Source of the DNA: Johnsonella ignava ATCC 51276
GTDB taxonomy: Bacteria; Bacillota; Clostridia; Lachnospirales; Lachnospiraceae
DNA: 5,469 nt
Assembly (NCBI RefSeq): GCF_000235445.1
Contig: NZ_JH378829.1
Span: 461,113 to 466,581 of the forward strand
Reading direction: 5' to 3'
Shown: positions 1-4,513 of the stretch, piece after piece
How the letters are laid out: each line of letters begins with the position of its first letter
Position numbering within the stretch: position 1 is the stretch's first letter
The notes under the pieces: generated by a model
The model's input: only the letters and a program-made list of their open reading frames with translations
Database searches by the model: none
What the model was told of the DNA's origin: nothing
Translations under genes and position numbers: made by a program

Positions 1-39
1 AATATCCACTTTCCCATTCATCTTTTTATAAGTTCTTAT

Positions 40-85
40 ATACCGATAAATCCCGTATTTACGTGCTTTATCGGTATTTTCTTTT
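40..85 (+). terminator. Rho-independent terminator, plus strand, next to the element end
   Basis: An 11-bp perfect stem (40-50 with 67-77, arm ATACCGATAAA) encloses a 16-nt loop that can itself pair CGT with ACG. It is followed by the T-rich ATTTTCTTTT at 76-85 on the plus strand. On the minus strand no T tract follows, so the direction is plus. It would end transcription entering from the left, converging on int. It may belong to a chromosomal gene outside the window or be an insulator at the element tip. Confidence 0.7.
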
Positions 86-137
86 ATGGAAGATATGATA
101 TAAATTCTTAAAAACTTCACTTATTTTGCTATTCAAA

Positions 138-157
138 AGTAGTAAAATAGTAGTAAT
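138..157 (-). repeat. Two arm-type (DR2-like) integrase binding repeats
   Basis: AGTAGTAAA occurs at 138-146 and AGTAGTAAT at 149-157. The two copies start 11 bp apart, so they face the same side of the helix. They lie 14 bp beyond the int stop codon. The N-terminal domain of Tn916 integrase is known to bind DR2 repeats containing AGTAGTAAA near each end of that element. The match in sequence, copy number and position supports the same role here: arm binding that positions Int over the element tip. Confidence 0.75.
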
Positions 158-170
158 CCTAATACTTATA

Positions 171-1358
171 TCACATAGCCAGCTTATTAAATTCCTCTTT
201 TACAGTCTGTATGTTGGCGTGGGTATAGTAATCAAGTGTCATTGCTATACTTGCGTGTCCCATAAGATACTGTAAAGATTTGGGATTAAGCCCGGCACCC
301 GCTAACTTAGTGCAGAATGTGTGCCTTAAGGTATGAAGTGTCATTATCTTAGGTAAGGGAATAATATTAGTCATATTATATCTTCCAATAAGCCTTGAAA
401 ACATAGAACAATACTCTTGTTGAGTTCGTGGATGCCCTGTTCTTGAGGCAAACATAAAGTCTGTATATCCGTCGATGACAACTTCACTGCTACATTTCCT
501 AAAGCTTTTTACCCTAAGCATAGCTTTATACACTTCCACACTCATGGGTATCTGCCTGATACCGCTTTTTGTCTTTGGCGGAGCGATATATTTTTTACCA
601 CAAGATAATAACTGATTGTCTACGTTTATAAGCCTGTTTTCAAAATCAACATCATTTAAGGTTAATCCGCACAGTTCGGATATTCTAAGCCCCGTACCGA
701 GAAGTACCACAATATCATCATAGTATTTTTTATATACAGTATCCTCTCTGATAAATGAAAGCAGACTTTCTTCCTGTTCTTTTGTTAGTGCCTGTTTTTT
801 AATAGTGGTATCTTCTATAACCGTGCCAAAATCAAAGCTGAAAGGGTTCTTTCTTACATAATCTTCCCTGACAGCGGTGTAGAAGCAGGCAAGTAAAGAG
901 CGTTTGTAATTTTTTATTGTGCCGTAAGCATAACCCTTTTCTTTCATACGAAGCACCCAGTCCTTAGCATCTGATACTTTAACTTTATCAATGCTTAATC
1001 CGCCAAGCTTATCCTGCTCCAGTATTTTTACAAGATGTTGTCGACCTGTATTAGTGCTTAAACGCACGTTTGACTTGTATTTTATATTCTTTTCATAAAG
1101 CTCCTTTACGGTCATTTGCCCGCCTATGGGATTGATATTATCTTTTAGATCTTTTTCTATTTGTGTAATTTTTCCCCTAAGTGATATATCATCTTTTTTA
1201 CCGTTAGGCGTCCTGTCTGTCGGCACAAGCTTCCAAGCGTAAACAAACTGTATTTTCCCTAAGTTGTTAGTGTATTTATAAGCATATCTTCCGTCTTTTC
1301 TTTGGCTCTCTCCCGTGCGTAAAATGCGATTTCTATTGTCTCTTCTTTTTTCAGACAT
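171..1358 (-). CDS. int: Tn916-family tyrosine integrase
   Basis: This site-specific tyrosine recombinase cuts and rejoins the element ends during excision and integration. It has 395 residues against about 405 in Tn916 Int, and its N-terminus (MSEKRRDNR, TGESQRKDGRY) is nearly that of Tn916. Residues 1-75 form the arm-binding domain, about 80-175 the core-binding SAM-like domain, and about 185-395 the catalytic domain. Visible catalytic residues are R225 (GTGLRISEL), K262 or K264 (PKTKSG), H342 and R345 (LHTLRHTF), H368 (LMGH) and the nucleophile Y378 or the adjacent Y377 (LDYYTH). All active-site positions are present, so the enzyme should be functional. The ATG at 1358 is chosen because AAAGGAG lies 6-7 nt upstream. 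It follows xis after 83 bp and also has its own candidate promoter. The C-terminus ends about ten residues earlier than that of Tn916 Int. Confidence 0.97.
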   Translation of the reverse strand: MSEKRRDNRNRILRTGESQRKDGRYAYKYTNNLGKIQFVYAWKLVPTDRTPNGKKDDISLRGKITQIEKDLKDNINPIGGQMTVKELYEKNIKYKSNVRLSTNTGRQHLVKILEQDKLGGLSIDKVKVSDAKDWVLRMKEKGYAYGTIKNYKRSLLACFYTAVREDYVRKNPFSFDFGTVIEDTTIKKQALTKEQEESLLSFIREDTVYKKYYDDIVVLLGTGLRISELCGLTLNDVDFENRLINVDNQLLSCGKKYIAPPKTKSGIRQIPMSVEVYKAMLRVKSFRKCSSEVVIDGYTDFMFASRTGHPRTQQEYCSMFSRLIGRYNMTNIIPLPKIMTLHTLRHTFCTKLAGAGLNPKSLQYLMGHASIAMTLDYYTHANIQTVKEEFNKLAM

Positions 1359-1364
1359 CTTTTT

Positions 1365-1387
1365 GCTCCTTTCTTTTCGGAAAGAGC
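1365..1387 (-). promoter_or_regulatory. Hairpin burying the int Shine-Dalgarno
   Basis: On the minus strand GCTCTTTC (1387-1380) pairs with GAAA and GAGC (1373-1370 and 1368-1365), with one bulged G at 1369 and a 6-nt loop. The 3' arm contains nearly all of the int ribosome site AAAGGAG. No T tract follows, so this is not a terminator. It would reduce int translation initiation unless opened, for example by ribosomes or by a longer upstream transcript that pairs differently. The structure is seen in the sequence; the effect is inferred. Confidence 0.5.
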
Positions 1388-1405
1388 CTTGATATACTTA
1401 AGGTT

Positions 1406-1434
1406 ATTATAACACGGAAGATAATAAGTTTCAG
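1406..1434 (-). promoter_or_regulatory. Candidate int promoter with extended -10
   Basis: Minus-strand CTGAAA (1434-1429, four of six -35 consensus positions) is followed after 17 nt by a perfect TATAAT (1411-1406). The -10 is preceded by TG at the extended -10 position (TGTTATAAT). Transcription would start near 1399, leaving a leader of about 40 nt that consists largely of the hairpin at 1387-1365. The promoter lies just after the xis stop codon, so int could be made without xis. Confidence 0.6.
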
Positions 1435-1441
1435 CCTGTTT

Positions 1442-1645
1442 TTATATGGCATTTATTGTATCAATAACTTTCTCAAACTGCTTACGTTTAATCTGTATGC
1501 GGTTGCCGTTCATAATAAGCCAGTTGGCATCAGGATTTTCCTCTGCGAGTTTTCTCAGTTTATTTTCGCCTACCCTAAAATATAAAGAAGCTTCTTCAAC
1601 GGTAAGCGTATACTTTTCCCATATAGGTATATCTTCTTTACCCAT
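1442..1645 (-). CDS. xis: Tn916-family excisionase (Xis)
   Basis: This small winged-helix DNA-binding protein bends the element ends and helps Int in excision. It has 67 residues, matching Tn916 Xis in length and pattern: an N-terminal IPIWEKYTLT, then a helix-turn-helix segment (VEEASLYFRVGENKLRKLA, about 16-34), and a wing containing MNGNRIQIKRKQFEK (about 45-59). It precedes int on the same strand, as in Tn916. The start at 1645 is the only one giving the family N-terminus. Its AAAGGA (1661-1656) lies 10 nt away, slightly far, and is better spaced for a second ATG at 1649. Transcription is expected from the orf7-orf8 side through the long leader at 2101-1650. Confidence 0.95.
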   Translation of the reverse strand: MGKEDIPIWEKYTLTVEEASLYFRVGENKLRKLAEENPDANWLIMNGNRIQIKRKQFEKVIDTINAI

Positions 1646-1661
1646 ACATCAAGTTTCCTTT
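1638..1661 (-). promoter_or_regulatory. xis ribosome site overlapping a three-codon minicistron
   Basis: AAAGGA at 1661-1656 is 6 nt from an ATG at 1649-1647 and 10 nt from the xis ATG at 1645-1643. The nearer ATG reads only ATG TAT GGG TAA and stops at 1638, inside xis. Ribosomes starting there would stop just past the xis start, which could either lower xis translation or allow re-initiation. Whether this ATG is used cannot be told from the sequence. Confidence 0.35.
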
Positions 1662-1688
1662 CATCAGATATATTTTTTTCTAAGTAAA

Positions 1689-1824
1689 GCTGACGGTCTT
1701 AGCAAGACCTCACGGGAATTCCACCCCTGCACTTACAGTCCAGCCCTACCCATTGCCTTTGCGAGCCGTTAAGCCCTGACTATGGCTATATGGGAGTATC
1801 ATTATAGTATCTGCAAGTCGTCGC
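1689..1824 (-). ncRNA. Candidate structured RNA upstream of xis
   Basis: By hand count 72 of 140 bases from 1824 leftward are G or C, against about 28% in the flanking 1861-1980 stretch. On the minus strand ACTTGCAG (1818-1811) pairs with CTGTAAGT (1738-1731) with one G-U, closing a domain of about 75 nt. Inside it CCCAT (1794-1790) pairs with ATGGG (1753-1749), with a GCC/GGC extension. A separate hairpin, GGTCTT-GCT-AAGACC (1709-1695), follows, with a TGA/TCA extension around one bulged G. Reading frames are short and broken; the longest sense ORF I found starts at about 1804 and stops after 18 codons. The segment may be a stand-alone RNA, a cis-acting leader for xis, or a recombination-related DNA site. 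I do not recognise an Rfam family. Confidence 0.4.
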
Positions 1825-1826
1825 CT

Positions 1827-1846
1827 TACAGGGTGCTAATCCTGTA
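1827..1846 (-). repeat. Stem-loop, 6-bp arms
   Basis: TACAGG at 1827-1832 is the exact complement of CCTGTA at 1841-1846, with an 8-nt loop. On the plus strand TTTT follows at 1847-1850, so a weak plus-strand terminator is possible; on the minus strand there is no T tract. It is one of several successive stem-loops between orf8 and xis. Confidence 0.45.
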
Positions 1847-1872
1847 TTTTCTAAAATAGTATTTATCGCTCG

Positions 1873-1946
1873 CCTTTATAAACTTATATATCATTTTATA
1901 ATCATATGATGATTATAATGTAGTTTACATATAAACTTTATAAAGG
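1873..1946. repeat. Nested AT-rich inverted repeats between orf8 and xis
   Basis: The outer arms CCTTTATAAA (1873-1882) and TTTATAAAGG (1937-1946) are perfectly complementary. Their inner extensions (TTATATA and CATATAA) continue the pairing imperfectly. Nested inside, TTATAATCAT (1896-1905) pairs perfectly with ATGATTATAA (1909-1918) around a 3-nt loop. The result could be a cruciform, a protein-binding site or a long transcript hairpin. It does not match the AGTAGTAA arm sites. Confidence 0.6.
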
Positions 1947-1951
1947 GTTAT

Positions 1952-2017
1952 GGCGTACCTTTAGCTTGGCTTTTTACAGATATAAGGTATCTGCTTTACT
2001 TTTTATACTGCAACGCC
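1952..2017 (-). repeat. Stem-closed domain with inner hairpin
   Basis: GGCGT at the 2017-2013 side pairs with ACGCC at 1956-1952 on the minus strand, closing a 66-nt segment. Inside it CAGATA (1993-1988) pairs with TATCTG (1982-1977) around a 5-nt loop. It lies in the transcribed stretch between orf8 and xis. No coding potential is visible. Confidence 0.4.
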
Positions 2018-2051
2018 GTTATCTTGCGTGCTTTCTTTGTCAAGGTTCAGT

Positions 2052-2100
2052 ATCCTAAAAGGATTATTCAGATTATGAAAGGGGATTTATAATCTGAATA
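2052..2100 (-). terminator. Strong stem-loop just after orf8; possible attenuator
   Basis: Directly after the orf8 stop codon a 12-bp perfect stem (2100-2089 with 2076-2065) encloses a 12-nt loop. A second small hairpin, ATCCT-TTT-AGGAT (2064-2052), follows at once. The only T run after the main stem is CCTTTT, so termination would be weak or partial. The position suggests control of read-through from orf7-orf8 into xis, or 3'-end stability of the orf8 transcript. Confidence 0.5.
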
Positions 2101-2101
2101 T

Positions 2102-2332
2102 TTAGATTTCAAATACCAGTACTGCCTGCATGAGCTTTGAACGCAGGCGGTCTCTTATATCGGTATTTACTCCATAATAAGTGTTTCCTGTTTTATCATA
2201 AGCCTTTCTAAGGGATAAATAGCTTATCTGACTGTCATAATGGCATATAACTATCTTCATCGCTTCGGGTTCTCCCTTAGTTGCCGATAGGATAATAGGA
2301 TAAGGAAGCAGTCCTTTTTCTCTATTCTCCAT
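2102..2332 (-). CDS. orf8: Orf8-like helix-turn-helix protein of Tn916-type elements
   Basis: This 76-residue protein has the pattern of the conjugative-transposon helix-turn-helix family (HTH_16 type): LLPYPIILSATKGEPEAM near 8-25, SYLSLRKAYD near 37-46, and a C-terminal IRDRLRSKLMQAVLVFEI. Orf8 in Tn916 works with Orf7 as a positive regulator of excision and transfer genes. It also resembles the N-terminal region of sigma factors. The ATG at 2332 lies inside the 3' end that orf7 would have if its frame were intact, which points to ancestral translational coupling. Its own ribosome site is weak (GAGA about a dozen nt upstream), so the present orf7 stop, 47 nt upstream, may lower its translation. 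Confidence 0.88.
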   Translation of the reverse strand: MENREKGLLPYPIILSATKGEPEAMKIVICHYDSQISYLSLRKAYDKTGNTYYGVNTDIRDRLRSKLMQAVLVFEI

Positions 2333-2391
2333 AGCCGTTTAATCTCTTTTCAATGTATTTTTTCAGCAACTGTAAGCCCTTAGTTCTTTTT
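2322..2391 (-). other. Displaced C-terminal coding segment of orf7
   Basis: Reading the frame reached by removing one A from the A5 run at 2391-2387, the minus strand continues R-T-K-G-L-Q-L-L-K-K-Y-I-E-K-R-L and stops at TAG (2324-2322). This is the expected tail of orf7-family proteins, which typically end in YRRTxxLxxLKKYLEE. The repaired gene would span 2757-2322, encode 144 residues (Tn916 Orf7 has about 140) and overlap the orf8 start by 11 nt. The stretch is therefore coding sequence cut off by a frameshift, not an intergenic spacer. Confidence 0.85.
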
Positions 2392-2757
2392 ATACTGTAT
2401 CGCACTTCTTGAAAGATTAAGCAGACCTGCTATATCTATATCCTTTAGCTCGGAGAAATAATACATAAATATGATTTCTCTCTTATCTTCTGAAAGACTG
2501 AGAAGTGCTTCGGATAATAGTTTTTCACTTATGCTTACTTTTCCTATGCTGATTTCATTGTCCAAGTCCTTAAAGTATTCATCTAAAGTAAATAGACTTT
2601 TTTCATCAGCATTTGACATATCGGAAAATAAGACTTCTTTCTGACTAAGCCTGTTTAACTCCTTATGTGCATTAGCAGCTTCATTTCTAATGACCTGCTT
2701 ACAGTATCCGTTAAAGGCACAGCGTATCTCAAATTCGTTGCGTTCCTGTCTATCCAT
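2380..2757 (-). CDS. orf7: Orf7-like sigma factor of Tn916-type elements, frameshifted
   Basis: This sigma-70-like regulator would direct transcription through orf8, xis and int and, after circularisation, into the transfer genes. The 125 residues include an N-terminal FEIRCAFNGYCKQVIRNEA (about 9-27), typical of the family, and a sigma region 4-like helix-turn-helix at about 78-122 (LSEALLSLSEDKREII, then DIDIAGLLNLSRSAIQY). The protein ends abruptly as QYKKN just after the recognition helix. The family continues with about 20 more residues, which are present in the next frame. The cause is one extra A in TATAAAAAGAAC. This could be a real mutation or a homopolymer sequencing error. The ATG at 2757 is chosen because a TGA lies in frame four codons upstream. 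The ribosome site is weak (GAG, 8 nt). Confidence 0.85.
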   Translation of the reverse strand: MDRQERNEFEIRCAFNGYCKQVIRNEAANAHKELNRLSQKEVLFSDMSNADEKSLFTLDEYFKDLDNEISIGKVSISEKLLSEALLSLSEDKREIIFMYYFSELKDIDIAGLLNLSRSAIQYKKN

Positions 2758-2829
2758 AGCATTATCTCATTTCTTACTATGAATATTTCTGTTTCCCCTT
2801 TCACTACCTACAACAACGAAATTTCAAAA

Positions 2830-2931
2830 ATGCCAAAGTTTTTTATAGAAATTTGAGAAATAAAAAAAGTTCTACATTTTGCATAGTAGAACTTTGGGGA
2901 AAGGCATTGGTATTATATAAGTTTACTATGC
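2830..2931 (-). promoter_or_regulatory. Attenuator-like region with competing pairings before orf7
   Basis: Three pairings on the minus-strand transcript exclude one another. The terminator is AAAGTTCTAC (2895-2886) with GTAGAACTTT (2875-2866). An upstream alternative is GCATAGTA (2931-2924) with TACTATGC (2888-2881), both perfect 8-mers. A downstream alternative is CCAAAGTT (2897-2890) with AACTTTGG (2840-2833), also perfect. A TATAAT at 2917-2912 could be a -10 element but lacks a good -35, and a start there would omit the first arm. The arrangement suggests conditional termination before orf7. No ligand or known riboswitch is recognised. Confidence 0.45.
2858..2895 (-). terminator. Rho-independent terminator upstream of orf7
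   Basis: A perfect 10-bp stem (arm AAAGTTCTAC, 2895-2886, with 2875-2866) and 10-nt loop are followed on the minus strand by seven T at 2868-2862 (the first three in the stem) and a further TTT. It would stop transcripts coming from the amidase side before they reach orf7, or serve as the terminator half of an attenuator. Confidence 0.8.
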
Positions 2932-3013
2932 CTCAAGCAGAAACCAAAATATGTAAATTCAGTACTATTTTCCCAATATATCAGAGTTATCAAATTACAA
3001 TCATCTCCAAATA

Positions 3014-3063
3014 TATTATTTAAAAAGGTTGAAGTTTGAATGTTAATCAAAAATCCAACCTTT
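3014..3063 (-). terminator. Probable terminator downstream of the amidase gene
   Basis: AAAGGTTG (3063-3056) pairs exactly with CAACCTTT (3031-3024), and inside it TTTGA pairs with TCAAA. On the minus strand the stem is followed by further T (CAACCTTTTT). It lies about 150 bp after the amidase stop. The rest of the gene-free stretch 2896-3215 holds only a small TGATAT-TGC-ATATCA hairpin (3153-3167) and very A+T-rich sequence; no gene is seen. Confidence 0.55.
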
Positions 3064-3215
3064 CAAGTAGTACATTATTTTAGAAATATTGTTTTTATTT
3101 CACTGAAACTAACTTAATATTACTATCAATAAAGTGCTAATAGAAATAATACTGATATTGCATATCAATAACACAATAAGATACATAAAGTAAATAACCT
3201 GTGTTTTTTCAGCAA

Positions 3216-4205
3216 TTAACGCATATTATATACAATAACCCTACTATCTCTATCGTTTAATACACGGTTATTTGATGCATAAGAATGAGAAGCCATATAG
3301 GTTTTCTTGCTATTTTTGTCATAACCATTACATATTAAAGTATGGTAAGCTCTCCCATTATTATTTACAAATGAAATAGCATCTCCTGGCCAAGTGTAAT
3401 TATAAGTTTCTTCACCGCCACGAGAAAAATCCTTATAACTGGAAGCATGGTCTTGCCAATACCACCTAAACATTCCTGCGTCAATCCAAGTATCAGATAG
3501 TTTTGACGTATCTCTTTTATTAGTTCTTGAAAACCAAGAAGATGCACTGTTTCTATCAGTTCCATTCATAGGTTTTCCACCAGCATGCAAACACTGTGAA
3601 ACAAAATTTGCACAATCACCACCATGCCCGTCCCAATTAGAATAATTTGGATTATGCCCGTTCCACCATTTGTTTGCATAGTTTACGGCTTGTTCATGAT
3701 TATATGAATTAGTTAAAACAGTTGTTGTATTAACTTTACTTTTGGGTAGTTTTTCACATTCTTGCACAATATTGTATGCCTGAATATATGAATCTACATA
3801 TTCCATATTTATATTACTTTTATTTGATAATTCATCATGATGTTCCTTAAGATAATGAAGATTAAACTCCCAATTATCTAAAGAAGTATTTTCTCCCTGA
3901 TTATTGATTAAATTAACAATATAATTTTCCTCTTTCATCATATCATCATAGGATTCATCAACTCTATCTAGTTGTTCCTCATCTTGAGGGATTGCAGTAA
4001 TTTGATTAGCAGAATTCATTCTCTCTTCATAAAGTTCTTTAATTAATTGCTGCTTATCTTCTTCAGATAAATTTGGATATACTTCATTTACATATCCCGA
4101 AACACCTTGCCAAGTTTCTTCGTCGATTTCTGCTGCAAATGTATTCATTGAGCAAAAGGCTAATAAAGCAAAAAGACTTAAAAACATAATTAATCTTTTT
4201 TTCAT
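3216..4205 (-). CDS. Secreted amidase-domain protein (Amidase_6 type)
   Basis: The 329-residue protein begins with a signal peptide: MKKR, a hydrophobic stretch at about 5-20, and a likely cut after NTFA near residue 24. It should be secreted, as no anchor is seen. Residues 25-165 are acidic, mostly helical and not assigned to a family. Residues about 168-329 match the putative amidase domain: NHEQAVNYANKWW, then GGDCANFVSQCLHAGG with probable nucleophile C198, then AYHTLICNGY with H288, and ASHSYASNNR, whose H307 or N312 may complete the site. This is a cysteine-type peptidase or amidase fold. A cell-wall substrate is plausible but not shown. The start has AAAGGAG 9 nt upstream, and the gene lies 21 bp after the small ORF. 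It looks more A+T-rich than int. Confidence 0.88.
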   Translation of the reverse strand: MKKRLIMFLSLFALLAFCSMNTFAAEIDEETWQGVSGYVNEVYPNLSEEDKQQLIKELYEERMNSANQITAIPQDEEQLDRVDESYDDMMKEENYIVNLINNQGENTSLDNWEFNLHYLKEHHDELSNKSNINMEYVDSYIQAYNIVQECEKLPKSKVNTTTVLTNSYNHEQAVNYANKWWNGHNPNYSNWDGHGGDCANFVSQCLHAGGKPMNGTDRNSASSWFSRTNKRDTSKLSDTWIDAGMFRWYWQDHASSYKDFSRGGEETYNYTWPGDAISFVNNNGRAYHTLICNGYDKNSKKTYMASHSYASNNRVLNDRDSRVIVYNMR

Positions 4206-4226
4206 TGTTAATTTCTCCTTTATTTT

Positions 4227-4325
4227 TTATGATTTGTATGCATTAATATATCCCATATCGCAATTATAACTATTTAAATAATACCTATCTCCGTTCTTAT
4301 ACCTCATAGGACTTATTTTCTTCAT
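4227..4325 (-). CDS. Small ORF, 32 residues, upstream of the amidase
   Basis: The peptide begins MKKISPMRYK and ends GYINAYKS. It is basic, with six tyrosines and one cysteine (C22), and has no signal peptide or membrane segment. Translation is supported by a good ribosome site, AAAGGAG at 4341-4335, 9 nt before the ATG. The same motif at the same spacing precedes the amidase 21 bp downstream, so the two probably form one operon. I do not recognise a family. It could be a real small protein, a leader peptide controlling the amidase, or the remnant of a longer gene. Confidence 0.5.
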   Translation of the reverse strand: MKKISPMRYKNGDRYYLNSYNCDMGYINAYKS

Positions 4326-4367
4326 AAAATTGTACTCCTTTCCTTTCTTTAGATTTTTTGTTTTTAC

Positions 4368-4472
4368 AGGTAGTTGCAAAATGCTAAAATCAAATCAATA
4401 TTCTTTTGCTTATGCTACATAACAATTCTATATCTATAAATAAATTGATTTAGCCAGTTTTTGCAATTACCT
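4368..4472. repeat. Imperfect inverted repeat before the small ORF/amidase unit
   Basis: The 14-bp arms AGGTAGTTGCAAAA (4368-4381) and TTTTGCAATTACCT (4459-4472) match at 13 of 14 positions. The pairing continues inward between GCTAAAATCAA (from 4383) and TTGATTTAGC (4445-4454) with one bulge. The remaining centre is A+T-rich. No recombinase gene and no flanking duplication were seen. It may be an operator, a transcript leader hairpin, or the ends of a very small non-autonomous insertion. The surrounding gene-free stretch 4326-4513 holds nothing else that I can support; promoter-like hexamers there are weak. Confidence 0.55.
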
Positions 4473-4513
4473 AATGTTACAAGATTAAATCTGCTATGGC
4501 AAATTCAGTGATT

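Noticed and set aside
1446..1772. 108-residue plus-strand ORF starting MAFIVSITF
   Set aside because: It is antisense to xis for most of its length, has no good ribosome site, and runs on into the structured non-coding region; xis is clearly the real gene.
1689..1824. Group II intron or known riboswitch in the GC-rich segment
   Set aside because: No domain V-like motif, no splice signals and no family I recognise; only pairings are visible, so it is reported simply as a candidate structured RNA.
2015..2043. Perfect TTGACA (-35) at 2043-2038 on the minus strand as a xis promoter
   Set aside because: No acceptable -10 hexamer lies 16-18 nt downstream.
2380..2395. Programmed -1 frameshift in orf7 at the A5G run
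   Set aside because: The tail lies in the +1 frame. A -1 shift would read only a few codons before TGA, and five A are too few for the standard A AAA AAG heptamer.
2665..2856. 63-residue plus-strand ORF
   Set aside because: It is antisense to the orf7 5' end and its leader, with no recognisable features.
3365..3565. 66-residue minus-strand ORF
   Set aside because: It is another frame inside the amidase domain, which carries the conserved C198 and H288 motifs.
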